Assembly: GCA_049322355.1 (NCBI GenBank)
Contig: JBMORG010000012.1
Location: 17,574-81,573 of the forward strand
Source: 0-14-0-80-60-11 sp049322355
Lineage (GTDB): Bacteria; Desulfobacterota; Desulfobaccia; Desulfobaccales; 0-14-0-80-60-11
Direction of reading: 5' to 3'
DNA: 64,000 bases
Shown in pieces: positions 49,573 through 59,676 of the stretch. The notes below the pieces were generated by a model, which had not been told where the DNA came from, searched no databases, and was given only the letters and a program-made list of their open reading frames with translations. How positions within the stretch are numbered: position 1 is the stretch's first letter; each line of letters begins with the position of its first letter. The position numbers and the translations under genes were made by a program.

Positions 49573-50013
49573 ATGGCCAGCGAGGTATTAAAATTAACCG
49601 CACAAATTGTAATGTCTCATGCCTCCATGAGTGAACTCACCCCCGAAGAATTGGTTGATGAAATTAAAGAAGTCTATAATGTTTTGTCTTCCTTGGAAGG
49701 TGGGGCCAGCCCAGAGGACGTCGTCTTGGAAAAAACCGGCCAGGGCGATGTGGTAAAAAAACCGACGGTGCCTTTGAAAGATATCGTCAAGGCAAAATAT
49801 GTGGTCTGCTTGGAATGTGGGAAAAAGATGAAAACTCTTAAGACCCATCTGCGCAAGGCCCACAACTTGATGCCGAAGGAATATTTCCAGAGGTTTGACT
49901 TGGATCCCAAGAAGTTCCCTCTGGTATGTAAAGATTATTCCGAGCAGCGCAGCAGAATGGCAAAAGAAAGAGGATTTGGTGAAAAAGGGGGTAGGCGAAA
50001 GTCCGGAGCTTAA
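49573..50013 (+). CDS. MucR/Ros family zinc-finger transcriptional regulator
   Basis: The 146-residue protein has the Ros/MucR C2H2-type finger: VCLECGKKMKTLKTHLRKAH (about residues 78-97), followed by the family sequence NLMPKEYFQRFDL. The N-terminal 60 residues are helical and mediate oligomerisation in relatives, which act as H-NS-like silencers of A/T-rich DNA. AAGGAAGG precedes the ATG. This family is common in alpha- and deltaproteobacteria. It may silence the A/T-rich genes nearby, but that is inference. Confidence 0.92.
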   Translation: MASEVLKLTAQIVMSHASMSELTPEELVDEIKEVYNVLSSLEGGASPEDVVLEKTGQGDVVKKPTVPLKDIVKAKYVVCLECGKKMKTLKTHLRKAHNLMPKEYFQRFDLDPKKFPLVCKDYSEQRSRMAKERGFGEKGGRRKSGA

Positions 50014-50680
50014 CTACTCCTGTTACACGGGACAATACCTCAGAAGAGCGATTTCTTCATCTTTATCTCGGGTTGGGGCCGATATCCATGTGTCCGGAGA
50101 TCTTAAAGACACGAAAACAGGCCGGGTGGGGGACCCGACCTGTCCCCAACCAAAAGGAGGATATGGGGATATGAACGCTGATTAAGGGGGGAATTGGCGA
50201 GTTATATCTGCTACTTTTAAGATGCAGAAAAAATGCCGACCCCCTTGGCCTGCGATTAAACCTGTTTTCAAGGACTTTCTCTTTAGACCTCACCATCCAG
50301 ATTCAACTACTTCTACCCCATCACGACCGGAATAAACTCCGGACTGATTGACCTCTGGTATTAATTGGCCTAAATTAATAATCCAAATTGTCACCAATCA
50401 GTTCAAGAAGTGCAGCTTTATTCTCGGTTCCGGGTTATTTTTGACCCCTTTCAGGGAAATTGGAATGCTCCGGTCTGGCGGAGGTGTTATGAATTTTGTA
50501 AAATTACCCATTTTGGGGCTGAGGGAGAATTGCGGGCAAACCTGAGTTTGGGTCAAAGAATTGAATTAAGCCCAATCGTCCCGATCTGCCTTTAAGAACC
50601 ACCGGTTTATTGGCCCCTTCGGCCTTGAGGTGACGGCTGATGGCTGAAATTTTGATTTGTCATTCACTTCAGGTGGGTGC
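50014..50680. other. Intergenic region between mucR and the diguanylate cyclase
   Basis: Open frames here (for instance 50348-50545) lack good start signals and family features; I see no gene. A strong hairpin CAGGCCGGGT / ACCCGACCTG (50118-50142) lies about 105 bases after the mucR stop, without a T-run. AAGGAGGATATGG at 50155 precedes a very short frame of only four codons, so it is not a gene. Confidence 0.6.
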
Positions 50681-52105
50681 ATGAGGAAAAAAGCGGCAGC
50701 AGGGGATATTCTGGGGGGTGCCCTTCAGGCCATAGAGAATGCCTGGACGGAGGGGGTTGCACCGTCCGGCCAACTTCCGGGAAAACCGGAGCAGCAGGCT
50801 ATCCTCACCAAACTTATAAATGAAGTGTTGAAGGTCCAAAACTTCGCCCTGGCTCTATCTAAAGGGGATCTGGCGCCACAATTGGAAGCTAAGGGGTTAA
50901 TTGCAGGCAGCTTGAAAAGCCTTCAGGCAAACCTTCGACATTTAACCTGGCAAACCAAAATGGTTGCTAAAGGTGATTTCAGCCAAAAGGTTTACTTTTT
51001 GGGGGAGTTCTCCGAGTCCTTTAACTTGATGATTAATTTCCTGGCCGAAGCCCGGGACCAGATCAAGCTACGTGAAGCGGATTTATTGAAGGTTAATGCC
51101 AATTTAAAGGCACGTAACCATGAAATCACCGTGATCAATAAAATGTCAGAGGCTCTCCAAACCAGCCTCACCTGGGAAAATGCCTATCCTATTATTGAGC
51201 ATTTTGCCCAAGAATTATTTCCAGCGACCACCGGGGTCCTTTACATGCAGGACCCTGACACCAAGTCGTTAAAGGGGGTTAGCCGTTGGGGAACCTCTTT
51301 GCCGGGAGGGCCAGAGATTCTACCGACTGATTGCTGGGCCCTTCGGCATGGCCTCATCTTTTTTATGGAAGATATGCGGAAAGCGCCTCCTTGCTGCCAT
51401 CTGTCTTCCCCATCAGCAGGCTTGTCTGCCTGCCTTCCCTTACAAACTCAAGAAAAGACCCTGGGATTGTTGCGCTTCCAGGTTGAGGCCGTAGTTCCGC
51501 CAGAAGCCACCGATAACCTCAAAGTTTTGGCAAAAACCGTTAGAGACCAGTTATCCCTGGCTTTGGCAAATATTCGCCTGAGAGAAAATCTGCAACATCA
51601 AGCCATCCATGATCCGCTCACCGACCTCTTCAATCGCCGCTACTTGGTGGAGACCCTGGAAAGGGAAATACTTCGCGCCCAGCGGAAAGAGACTGCTTTG
51701 GTAGTCATCATGTTGGATATTGACTACTTCAAGCGCTTTAATGACAATTATGGTCATGAAGCCGGCGATCATCTGCTGCAAATCTTAGGCGCCTTCTTGA
51801 AGTCCCACATCCGGGGCGGAGATATTGCTTGCCGGTATGGAGGGGAAGAATTTGTTTTAATACTGCCCGATATCTCCATGGAGGCTGCCCTTACGAGAGC
51901 CGAAGATTTAAGGCAGGGAGTGTCGCAATTAAGCGTTTATCATGGAGAGCAGCTCCTGGAAAATATCACCATTTCCTTGGGGGTGGCTGTTTTCCCGGAG
52001 CATGCTGCCTCGACCGAGGGCTTGCTCAAAGCCGCGGATGAGGCGCTTTACCGCGCCAAGGCTGCAGGCCGCAACCGGGTAGCAGTGGCGGAGAGCAAAA
52101 ACTGA
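50681..52105 (+). CDS. GAF-GGDEF diguanylate cyclase
   Basis: The 474-residue protein makes cyclic di-GMP. A helical N-terminal region (about 35-150, including TWQTKMVAKGDFSQKV, which resembles a HAMP-type linker) leads to a GAF-like domain (about 155-300, FPATTGVLYMQDPDTKSL). The GGDEF domain follows: HDPLTDLFNRRYLVE, the inhibitory I-site RGGD, IACRYGGEEFVLILPD (GGEEF near residue 386) and DEALYRAKAAGRNRV. Catalytic and feedback sites are intact. There are no membrane segments, so it is cytoplasmic. ATG at 50681 has AGGTGG upstream. Confidence 0.92.
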   Translation: MRKKAAAGDILGGALQAIENAWTEGVAPSGQLPGKPEQQAILTKLINEVLKVQNFALALSKGDLAPQLEAKGLIAGSLKSLQANLRHLTWQTKMVAKGDFSQKVYFLGEFSESFNLMINFLAEARDQIKLREADLLKVNANLKARNHEITVINKMSEALQTSLTWENAYPIIEHFAQELFPATTGVLYMQDPDTKSLKGVSRWGTSLPGGPEILPTDCWALRHGLIFFMEDMRKAPPCCHLSSPSAGLSACLPLQTQEKTLGLLRFQVEAVVPPEATDNLKVLAKTVRDQLSLALANIRLRENLQHQAIHDPLTDLFNRRYLVETLEREILRAQRKETALVVIMLDIDYFKRFNDNYGHEAGDHLLQILGAFLKSHIRGGDIACRYGGEEFVLILPDISMEAALTRAEDLRQGVSQLSVYHGEQLLENITISLGVAVFPEHAASTEGLLKAADEALYRAKAAGRNRVAVAESKN

Positions 52106-52203
52106 AGCAAATTCCAGTCGTGTTAGCCCCTGGAAAGCAGTTCTCCGCCGACCCAGCCTGCCTGGGACCAGGTGATCTCCCAACAGAAGCTGACCAGTCT
52201 AAC

Positions 52204-52665
52204 TTATTTCTTTTGGTCCTTTTCCTGGTCATACATTAAAGATACAGTTTGAGATACCCGCTTGGCCCAGGTTGGATCATCTTTGTTTAATTCAACTTCA
52301 TCATAAAAATCACTAAAATCATGATCAACAAGTTTGTATGGGTTAATACTGTCAGAATCATAAAATGTATGTCTCAATTCATGTCTTAAGACTCTGGCAA
52401 TGTCAATGTCTTCACAGTTTCTAATCAATTTGCCATCCAAGAGCATTATATAATCATAACCATCTTCTGGTGCTTCATCTTTAGATAAAAATTTCACCAA
52501 CTCCGAAGGCTTCATCATTTTACCTAAAACAATACTACCTTTACGCACCATCTTTTTGTTGTTAATCAAAAATAGAATTTTCGCGTTAGCTAATTGGGGA
52601 AAATATTGAGATCTGATTTTTTCATACATTTCAATTATATGGTCAGGAACATGTTCATATTTCAT
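52204..52665 (-). CDS. Putative phage-type zinc metallopeptidase (HExxH)
   Basis: The 153-residue protein carries HELRH in VLRHELRHTFYDSD (about residues 90-103), a minimal zinc-peptidase motif, after YDYIMLLDGKLIRNCED. A later DHDFSDFYDEVELN may supply the third ligand. This resembles the small metallopeptidase family found in phages and mobile elements. The gene is A/T-richer than its surroundings, which fits recent acquisition. AAAGGAGAA precedes the ATG. Substrate unknown. Confidence 0.72.
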   Translation of the reverse strand: MKYEHVPDHIIEMYEKIRSQYFPQLANAKILFLINNKKMVRKGSIVLGKMMKPSELVKFLSKDEAPEDGYDYIMLLDGKLIRNCEDIDIARVLRHELRHTFYDSDSINPYKLVDHDFSDFYDEVELNKDDPTWAKRVSQTVSLMYDQEKDQKK

Positions 52666-52909
52666 GATGATTCTCCTTTTTTATATTATCTAAAATACAA
52701 CCTATTAATATAATCGAAGACCCCACAAATACAAAGTGATAATTTAACCTGGCTGGGGGTTGGGCATCCACTATGCCCTGCCCGTAATCCTTAGGTGATG
52801 GAGTTCAGGACTCGAGAAATGGAGGGATGATCTCGGAGATGGCCGGGAAGCAGTTCCCCAATGCAATTAGTCCCTTGAGTTGCAGGAACTAACCTAATTT
52901 CCTCCGACC

Positions 52910-53677
52910 TCAGACGCCTTCCGAAATAAGAGACCGGAGATAGCGGTAACTGAAGTCCAACAGGGCCAGGTCGTTCTCTTGAAGAGATGCAAGAGTTTCG
53001 GCGTCCAAATCTCCGTCCGGAAGAAAACCCGGAACCCCCAACATCAGACGGAAATAATCCAGATCATACGCAGCGATGGCAAAGAGGTCGTGAAGGCGGG
53101 CATTAGCAGGTCCCCGAAACCCTTGTCTGAGCAGGACCTCCAGCCAGGGCCGGCGGCCCCGATCATACTCCAGAAATCCTTGGTTGTCTTGCCACTCCTC
53201 TAAGGTCCACTCGACTTCGGTGGCAAATCCCTGACAATAGTCCAAGCTGCGGCGGAAATAATAGTCCACGACGCCTTGTTCCGTGAGCTGGCTGCCCATG
53301 GTGATGGGAAAGAGCCGGCAAGCCGCCGGTCGATGGCTATACACCAGGCATCCCGCATCCCCCAGGAAAGGACAACCACTGCCGGTCCGGAAAGGGTCCA
53401 AAAATATCAGGGGCAGGTTCGACATTTCTTCCGTCTCCCGCCGGGTATAACGCTGCAAAAATTCCCCGGAAGCAATACCCAGAAACTGTTTCAGACGCAA
53501 GATGTCATAAGGACTCAAGATAATTGTGGGAGTTCGGCAACAGCGGTTGAAGCAGGCCAACCCTTCATGGCAATGGAAGTGAAACCGGCTCTGCAAAGAT
53601 AGGCCGGCTTGGTCCATATCCCTATAGACCGATACCTTGTCAGGTCCATCTTGGGCCAAGCCTTTAGATTCCTCCAC
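52910..53677 (-). CDS. YkgJ-type cysteine cluster protein
   Basis: The 255-residue protein has the Cys cluster of the YkgJ/Fe-S-zinc family: HCHEGLACFNRCCRTPTIIL (about residues 35-54) and later GCPFLGDAGCLVYSHRPAACRLFP (three Cys). These Cys probably hold zinc or an Fe-S cluster. The rest is helical and of unknown role. The start is GTG at 53677. It sits next to folE2 on the same strand, 36 bases away, but no functional link is known. Confidence 0.85.
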   Translation of the reverse strand: MEESKGLAQDGPDKVSVYRDMDQAGLSLQSRFHFHCHEGLACFNRCCRTPTIILSPYDILRLKQFLGIASGEFLQRYTRRETEEMSNLPLIFLDPFRTGSGCPFLGDAGCLVYSHRPAACRLFPITMGSQLTEQGVVDYYFRRSLDYCQGFATEVEWTLEEWQDNQGFLEYDRGRRPWLEVLLRQGFRGPANARLHDLFAIAAYDLDYFRLMLGVPGFLPDGDLDAETLASLQENDLALLDFSYRYLRSLISEGV

Positions 53678-53712
53678 GGCAGCTTTAACAGGTCAGGGGA
53701 CCGGATAAGGCC

Positions 53713-54534
53713 TCAAGATTTCTTGGACTCGATGTAGGCGTAAGCAGAGTGGTTATGGATGGATTCAAAGTTTTCCGACTCCACCGCGTACCAGGAGAAG
53801 TTGTCGTTCTGGCTCAAGTGATGAGCGATTTCCCGCACCACGTCTTCGACAAACATGGGATTGCTATAAGCCTTTTCGGTGACGAACTTCTCGTCCTGGC
53901 GTTTCAGCAAGGCATAAACCTCGCACGAGGCCGATTGCTCCACCAAGCGGATCAGGTCTTCAATCCAGAAAAATTTTTTATAACGCACCTGGACCCGTAC
54001 TTCTCCCCGTTGATTGTGGGCCCCCACCTGGCTGATCTCCTTGGAGCAGGGGCATAGGGTCGTGATGGGTACGGTGATTCCCACCACCAGGTCCAGGACG
54101 CCATTTTCATCCAGGGCTCCTTTGAAGTTGCAGATATACTCCATCAGGCCCCTGGCTTTGGTGACCGGCGCCTCCTTGTCGATAAAATAGGGAAAGGTCA
54201 TCTCGATGTGGGCCGATTGGGCGTGGAGGCGCCGCCGGGTCTCCTCCAGGATGGGCCCGATCTTTTTGAGGCTGACGTCCCGGCGATGCTCGCTCAGAAT
54301 TTCGATGAAGCGGCTCATGTGGGTGCCCTTGTGGCGATGGGGCAAGTTAACATACATGTTAATGCGGGCCACGGTGTGTTGGGTACCGTTGTACTTATCC
54401 AGCACCACGATGGGGTACGAAATGTTCTTAACCCCCACTTTGTCGATATCGATGGTGTGGGGACTGACATGATTCTGGACGTCGGCGATCTCGGTGGCCG
54501 ACAGGATGATCGTGGGGATTTTATGGCTTGGCAT
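53713..54534 (-). CDS. folE2: GTP cyclohydrolase FolE2 (type IB)
   Basis: It converts GTP to 7,8-dihydroneopterin triphosphate for folate or queuosine synthesis. The type IB enzyme is used when zinc is scarce or by organisms lacking FolE. The 273-residue protein shows VNLPHRHKGTHMSRFIE, TTLCPCSKEIS with the metal-ligand Cys, and GAHNQRGEVRVQV. AGGA precedes the ATG at 54534. It lies 71 bases downstream of hisD on the same strand. Confidence 0.96.
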   Translation of the reverse strand: MPSHKIPTIILSATEIADVQNHVSPHTIDIDKVGVKNISYPIVVLDKYNGTQHTVARINMYVNLPHRHKGTHMSRFIEILSEHRRDVSLKKIGPILEETRRRLHAQSAHIEMTFPYFIDKEAPVTKARGLMEYICNFKGALDENGVLDLVVGITVPITTLCPCSKEISQVGAHNQRGEVRVQVRYKKFFWIEDLIRLVEQSASCEVYALLKRQDEKFVTEKAYSNPMFVEDVVREIAHHLSQNDNFSWYAVESENFESIHNHSAYAYIESKKS

Positions 54535-54604
54535 GGCTCATGGTCCTGATTTGGGACATTTTTTCAAGGGTCTGATTCCTTGGCTTGCGATCCTTACCGG
54601 TCGG

Positions 54605-55906
54605 CTACACATTGCGAAACCTTTCGGCCACGGCCCGGGCGTGCAGGAAGAGGCCCTCGTGATCCGCCAGGGTAATGACCGTGTCTTTCAGAGCTTTTAA
54701 CGCCTCCGGGGTAAAATGCTGAAAAGTGGGTTTCTTGATGAAGTCATCCACGCTCAAACCGGAGAACATCCGGGCGCAGCCTCCCGTGGGCAACACATGG
54801 TTGGTCCCCGAGGCGTAGTCGCCCACCGGCACCGGGGCATACGGCCCCAGAAAGATGGAGCCGGCATGCTGAATCCGGGACAACAGAGCAAAGGGGTCGC
54901 GGGTCACGACCTGGAGGTGCTCCGCCGCGTAGAGGTTGGCAAACTCCAGAGCCGCATCCAGGTTTGGCGCCACCAGTACCGCAGAATACTTGGACAGGGC
55001 CGCCTCAATGATCTCCCGCCGGGGCAGGTACGGCAGTTCCGTGGTGATTATCTCTACCACTTCACGGGCCAGGTCGGCCGAGGTCGTCACCAATACCGCC
55101 GCGGCCTCAGGGTCGTGCTCCACCTGGGAGAGAAAATCCAGGGCCACGAACCGGGGCACTGCCGTGTCATCTGCCAAAATCAAGGCTTCGCTGGGACCCG
55201 CGGGGGAGTCGATGTCCACCTGGCCGAACACCAAGAGTTTGGCCGCAGTGACGTACTTATTCCCCGGTCCCACGATCTTGTCCACCCGGGGGACCAACCC
55301 GGTGCCATAAGCCAGGGAGCCGATGGCCCAGGGGCCGCCGATCTTGAACAGTCGTTGCGCCCCGGCCAGGTGGGCGGCCACCAGGGTGGCGGGATTCACC
55401 GCCATTTCAGGCCCCGGCGGCGTAGCCGCCACGATTTCAGTCACACCTGCCACTTTGGCAGGGATAATATTCATCAAAGCGCTGGAAGGGTAAGAGGCCA
55501 ACCCTCCAGGGATGTAGCAGCCCACCCTGGCCAGGGGCCGGGTCAGCCTTCCTGCCAGGATGCCGGGCTGGACCTCCAGGGCCCACATCTCCCGTTCTCT
55601 CTGCGCCTGGTGGAACTTTTCAATATTGCCGGCCGCAGTCTTGAGCGCCGCCAAGACTGGCGGGTTTAGAGTACGATAAGCAGCTTCGATTTCCTGGGGG
55701 GTGGCTTCCAGGTCGGCTACGGTAATGTCGGCCTTAAATTGCCCGTGCTGCCGGAGGGACTCGGCATCCCCGTCCCGGCGCAGGGCCGCGAGGATAGGCG
55801 CAACGGTTTCCAGTACTGCGCTGACGTCTTCCTGGGAGCGGCTAAGGATGGCTTGCCGCCGTTCCGGTGCGAGATCGGTGAGTAATTCCACCTGCAAATT
55901 TGCCAA
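54605..55906 (-). CDS. hisD: Histidinol dehydrogenase
   Basis: The last enzyme of histidine synthesis oxidises histidinol to histidine with two NAD. The 433-residue length is normal. Conserved regions are GCYIPGGLASYPSSALMN (about residues 130-147), IVGPGNKYVTAAK, DSPAGPSEALILAD, SQVEHDPEAAA (zinc-ligand Gln and His) and AEHLQVVT and GTNHVLPTGG. The start is probably TTG at 55906; an in-frame GTG lies five codons inside. No other his gene is in the window. Confidence 0.95.
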   Translation of the reverse strand: MANLQVELLTDLAPERRQAILSRSQEDVSAVLETVAPILAALRRDGDAESLRQHGQFKADITVADLEATPQEIEAAYRTLNPPVLAALKTAAGNIEKFHQAQREREMWALEVQPGILAGRLTRPLARVGCYIPGGLASYPSSALMNIIPAKVAGVTEIVAATPPGPEMAVNPATLVAAHLAGAQRLFKIGGPWAIGSLAYGTGLVPRVDKIVGPGNKYVTAAKLLVFGQVDIDSPAGPSEALILADDTAVPRFVALDFLSQVEHDPEAAAVLVTTSADLAREVVEIITTELPYLPRREIIEAALSKYSAVLVAPNLDAALEFANLYAAEHLQVVTRDPFALLSRIQHAGSIFLGPYAPVPVGDYASGTNHVLPTGGCARMFSGLSVDDFIKKPTFQHFTPEALKALKDTVITLADHEGLFLHARAVAERFRNV

Positions 55907-56415
55907 CCGCAGGTTCCGCCTTTTTCACAAAAATGGTTTATATCACTTCAAATTATATAAGATTGTTCATCAAAGCACAAACCTAAATACATTCCCAGCA
56001 ACACCAGGCGATGAGCCGGTGCAGTTGGTGGCACGGACCTTGGAGCTTGTGAAGGGCGAGCGAGTGGCGTAGGCGTCCCCGTCTGCGGTGCTTAAGGCGG
56101 GCCTCCGTCCGCTTCAGCTTTGAACTGTTGCAAGAAGCCGAAGAAGCATTACCTTTTGGAATAAAAACGCCTTTTGACCCCCGCTGTTGATGGCTAATAT
56201 TATTTTTCTTATTGACATGCAGCAAATTGTCGGAGCCGACCCATGTGTCGCCCTATCTGAGGGGCGGACACACGGGTCCGCCCCTACAAGGGATTTTCAT
56301 TTTCGGGGTCACTGTTTTTCCAACCAGGAATGTTTAGCCTGCGCTGCCCAGGCGACGCCTGTAGGGCCATTTGATTGTGATATCGTATAAAACATCGCGT
56401 CAAGGAGCCCCAAAA
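55907..56415. other. Intergenic region with dispersed repeats, hisD to membrane protein
   Basis: No gene is supported. It includes a repeat with GGGGCGGACACACGGGTCCG and the inverted CCGCCCCTACA (56261-56287), a TTGACA at 56212 and a fragment of the ...GCCCAGGCGACGCC repeat near 56346. The hisD promoter must lie in the A/T-rich left part. Confidence 0.55.
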
Positions 56416-57096
56416 TTGGCAAAACAAGAAACTATGCCCGCCACTAAACAATTAACCGCCGATGCCTTGTTTCTCGTGCAACTCGCCTTGGCCATGATTT
56501 CCGGCGGCAGCGAATTCCTGGTGCTGCTCACCACCTCCCAGGGAGTGAACCTTACTTGGTTGGCCAGCTGGCTGGCCTTCCTGTTGATCAATCTGGCCCT
56601 GACCATCCGGGCCCACCGCATCCAGCCCAGCCGGGTAACGCTCCAGACGGTCCTGAGCTATGCCGCCTGGACCATAATGATTGGCGCCTGCCTGGGAGCC
56701 ATGCTCTATAAGGGCACCGAATTGTGGGATGGCAAGGACACCCTAACCGCAATTATGGTAGGGGCGGGGTTGATTACTACCACGCTATGGGCTAACCGGC
56801 TGGGTCTGAAACTTACAGACCCGCTGGTAAACGGTTTTTTCGCAGTCTGTTTCATCGGCCTGCCCCAACTGACCCTGGCCTACAAAATCTTTTCAGTGGG
56901 CGGGGAGGGCATGGCCGGGGCGATGCTACTGGCCGGACACATCGGCATCGGCACCAGGCTGGGGCAACTCTGGTTTGCCATCCGGGAGGCCGGATGGGAC
57001 CGCAACCGTAGAGGCGCAGCGCTGAGCGAAATTGCCAACGAAATTACCTGGCTGCTGGTCACCCTGGCCTGGCTGATCCGCCATCCCGGTGGTTGA
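56416..57096 (+). CDS. Polytopic inner-membrane protein, unknown function
   Basis: The 226-residue protein has about six hydrophobic helices (for example ADALFLVQLALAMISGGSE and LTWLASWLAFLLINLAL). I do not recognise the family. The start is best taken as TTG at 56416: AAGGAG lies 8 bases upstream, whereas earlier in-frame starts lack one and the first ATG (56434) is further away. It stands alone between hisD (divergent) and the RNase R gene. Confidence 0.7.
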   Translation: MAKQETMPATKQLTADALFLVQLALAMISGGSEFLVLLTTSQGVNLTWLASWLAFLLINLALTIRAHRIQPSRVTLQTVLSYAAWTIMIGACLGAMLYKGTELWDGKDTLTAIMVGAGLITTTLWANRLGLKLTDPLVNGFFAVCFIGLPQLTLAYKIFSVGGEGMAGAMLLAGHIGIGTRLGQLWFAIREAGWDRNRRGAALSEIANEITWLLVTLAWLIRHPGG

Positions 57097-57338
57097 TTCT
57101 TTAAGACCCGGAGGCGGCCTCAGCTCATTAGTTTTAGTCTAAAAAGGAAAATTAATCTGATCTTATCTCTGATATAATCATGAGAATTTTTCTGATGCGG
57201 GAAATAAATCAGGTGTGATGTAGGGGCGTATCCAAGTATTTTGCGATTATAGAAACAAAATTAAGATGGCTCAAAGAATTTCGGATTTTCAGATTGTCCC
57301 TTATCTCTTTTAGGATCAGGGCTCCAAAGGCAGAAATA

Positions 57339-59522
57339 ATGACCAAGAAGAGACGTCACCGGAAAGGACCGAGGTCCAGGAGCGATTTTATTCTGCGGAC
57401 TTTTCAAGAAGCCGCCCGACCGCTGTTAATGGAGGAGTTGCTCCGCTTGGTCAATGCCGATCAGACCCAGGTTGAGGCCATTGCTGCTGCGGTGGACCAG
57501 TTGGTGGCCCGGGGGCAGTTGGTCTCCCTGAAGGGAGGGCGCTTCGGCCTGGCCGAAAAGATGAACCTGGTGGTGGGGGAGCTCTCCGTCCACCCCGACG
57601 GCTTCGGCTTCGTGACCCCGGAAACCGGGGGTGGCAAGGACATCTACCTCACCGCGGCCAACCTGAAAGAGGCCTGGCACGGCGACCGGGTGGTGGTGCG
57701 CATTGAAGGGAGCCGGGGCCGGCGCCGGGAAGGCCGGGTGATTCGCATCCTCTCCCGCCGGCTCACGGAGGTCCTGGGCCTGTTGTCCCGGGCCGGGGAC
57801 ACTTATTTTGTGGAGCCCGAAGACGAGCACCTCCTCTTCAACCTGGTAATCGATCAGGAGCACTTACAAGGCGCCACCCCCGGCCAGGTGGTCCGGGCTG
57901 CGGTAACCCACTACCCCACCGGACATCTAAATCCCAAGGGGGTGATCACCGAGGTCCTGGGCGACGTTGAAGACGCCGAAGTGCAAACCCGGTTGGTGAT
58001 TTTAAAGCACGGCCTGGCCGACGAATTCCCGCCGGAAGTCCTGGCCGAGGCGGAGCGCATCGCCCCGGACCTGTCAGCCCAGGCCCTCAAAAGCAGGGAG
58101 GACCTGCGCCACCTGCCCTTTGTAACCATCGACGGCGAGACCGCCCGGGATTTCGACGACGGGGTCTGCCTGGTGAAAAAGCCCGGCGGCAATTTCACCC
58201 TCTATGTGGCCATCGCCGATGTGAGCCATTACGTCAAGCCGGGGTCCGCCCTGGACCGGGAGGCCGAACAGCGGGGCACCAGTGTTTACTTCCCCCAACG
58301 GGCGGTGCACATGCTGCCGGAAAAGCTGGCCACCAACGTTTGCAGCCTCATCCCTGGGGAAGACCGATTGGCGGTGACAGTCATTCTTGACTTCACCCGC
58401 CAGGGCCGCCTGAAAGACTTTACCTTCGCCCGGAGCGTCATCCGCAACCATTTCCGTCTTACTTACCGCCTGGTGGATGACCTGGTGGTAGCCAAAGACC
58501 GGCAACTTCGGAGCCGCTACCGGCCGGTGGTGAAGATGCTCACCCAGATGATGGAACTCTGCGATCTGCTGCGGGAACGCCGGGGCCAACGGGGCAGCCT
58601 GTTGATGAGCATCCCCGAAGCCGAGGTGGTGCTGGACGACAAGGGCTGGCCGGTGGATGTGCGCCGGGTTGATCATCTGTTGTCGCACCAGCTCATCGAG
58701 GAGTTCATGATTGCTGCCAACGAAGCGGTGGCGGTCTTTCTGGGAGAGCCTTGCCTGTTCCGGGTCCACGAAAGCCCTGACGCCGGCAAGCTGGCGGCCT
58801 TTCGCACCTACCTCAAAAGTCTGGGATTCGACCTGCCCAAGGAGGTGCATCGCAACCCCAAAGTCCTCCGGGAGTTTTTAGACGAAGTGCGCACCACCCC
58901 CCTGGCCCCCATGGTGCAATTGATGCTGTTGCGGTCGCTGAAGCAGGCCCGCTACGCCGGGGAAAATCTGGGACATTACGGCCTGGCTACCGAGTGGTAC
59001 ACCCACTTCACCTCTCCCATCCGGCGCTATCCTGATCTCCAGGTCCACCGGCTGCTCCTGGCCCATTTGTCCGGGCGCAAACCGCCTTTTTCCCTGGACC
59101 CGGAAGACCTGGAAGCCCAGGCCGCTCATCTTAACCGCCAGGAGCGCACTGCGATAGAAGCGGAGCGGGAGATGCTGTCCCGCATGCAGGTGCGCTGCCT
59201 GGCCCACCGGGTGGGTGAGGTGTTCTCGGGTCGCATCACCGGGGTCAACGCCTTCGGGTTTTTCGTAGCCCTGGAAGAGATCTTTGCCGAAGGCCTGGTG
59301 CGCCTGGTGGACCTGCCCAACGATTACTACCGCTATGAGGAGTCCCACCAGCGCCTTTATGGCCGGCGCACCCGGCGCATCTTCGCCCTGGGAGACCTGG
59401 TCCGGGTCAGGGTGGCCCACGTGGACATCCGCCGCCGCCACGTCAACCTGGTGCTGGTGGAGGAATATCAAGAAGGAAAAGGGGAACAAGACCAAACGGG
59501 GAGCAGGAAAGAAGGGGAATAA
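57339..59522 (+). CDS. rnr: Ribonuclease R (RNase II/VacB family)
   Basis: This processive 3'-5' exoribonuclease has 727 residues. A basic N-terminus (KKRRHRKGPRSR) and helix-turn-helix-like region are followed by two cold-shock domains (with GFGFVTPETGGGKDIYL), the RNB catalytic domain with TIDGETARDFDDGVCL (about residue 262; four Asp bind Mg) and a C-terminal S1 domain (EVFSGRITGVNAFGFFV). All catalytic residues are intact. The ATG at 57339 has AAAGG 10 bases upstream. The extended acidic tail of some relatives is short here. Confidence 0.95.
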   Translation: MTKKRRHRKGPRSRSDFILRTFQEAARPLLMEELLRLVNADQTQVEAIAAAVDQLVARGQLVSLKGGRFGLAEKMNLVVGELSVHPDGFGFVTPETGGGKDIYLTAANLKEAWHGDRVVVRIEGSRGRRREGRVIRILSRRLTEVLGLLSRAGDTYFVEPEDEHLLFNLVIDQEHLQGATPGQVVRAAVTHYPTGHLNPKGVITEVLGDVEDAEVQTRLVILKHGLADEFPPEVLAEAERIAPDLSAQALKSREDLRHLPFVTIDGETARDFDDGVCLVKKPGGNFTLYVAIADVSHYVKPGSALDREAEQRGTSVYFPQRAVHMLPEKLATNVCSLIPGEDRLAVTVILDFTRQGRLKDFTFARSVIRNHFRLTYRLVDDLVVAKDRQLRSRYRPVVKMLTQMMELCDLLRERRGQRGSLLMSIPEAEVVLDDKGWPVDVRRVDHLLSHQLIEEFMIAANEAVAVFLGEPCLFRVHESPDAGKLAAFRTYLKSLGFDLPKEVHRNPKVLREFLDEVRTTPLAPMVQLMLLRSLKQARYAGENLGHYGLATEWYTHFTSPIRRYPDLQVHRLLLAHLSGRKPPFSLDPEDLEAQAAHLNRQERTAIEAEREMLSRMQVRCLAHRVGEVFSGRITGVNAFGFFVALEEIFAEGLVRLVDLPNDYYRYEESHQRLYGRRTRRIFALGDLVRVRVAHVDIRRRHVNLVLVEEYQEGKGEQDQTGSRKEGE

Positions 59523-59623
59523 TTTAATCCTACTTGACCAGACAAGCTCTCCATCAAAATTTTATATCTTCCGGCGTGCATGTTCTTTCTGGTGGGCCGG
59601 AAACACAAAGCCACTTTCAATAT

Positions 59624-59646
59624 GATAATCATAATGATAATCATAA
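59624..59646. promoter_or_regulatory. Orphan Fur box (GATAAT hexamer array)
   Basis: GATAATCATAATGATAATCA and the following TAA form a four-hexamer GATAAT-type array, close to the E. coli Fur-box layout. It lies between two convergent genes, downstream of both, so it has no ordinary target gene. Confidence 0.65.
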
Positions 59647-59676
59647 CCGAATCTTAGCCCTACGGGTTGCTGATGG

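Noticed and set aside
50348..50545. Plus-strand frame of 65 codons between mucR and the diguanylate cyclase
   Set aside because: No ribosome-binding site, no recognisable features, and it lies in a gap with biased composition.
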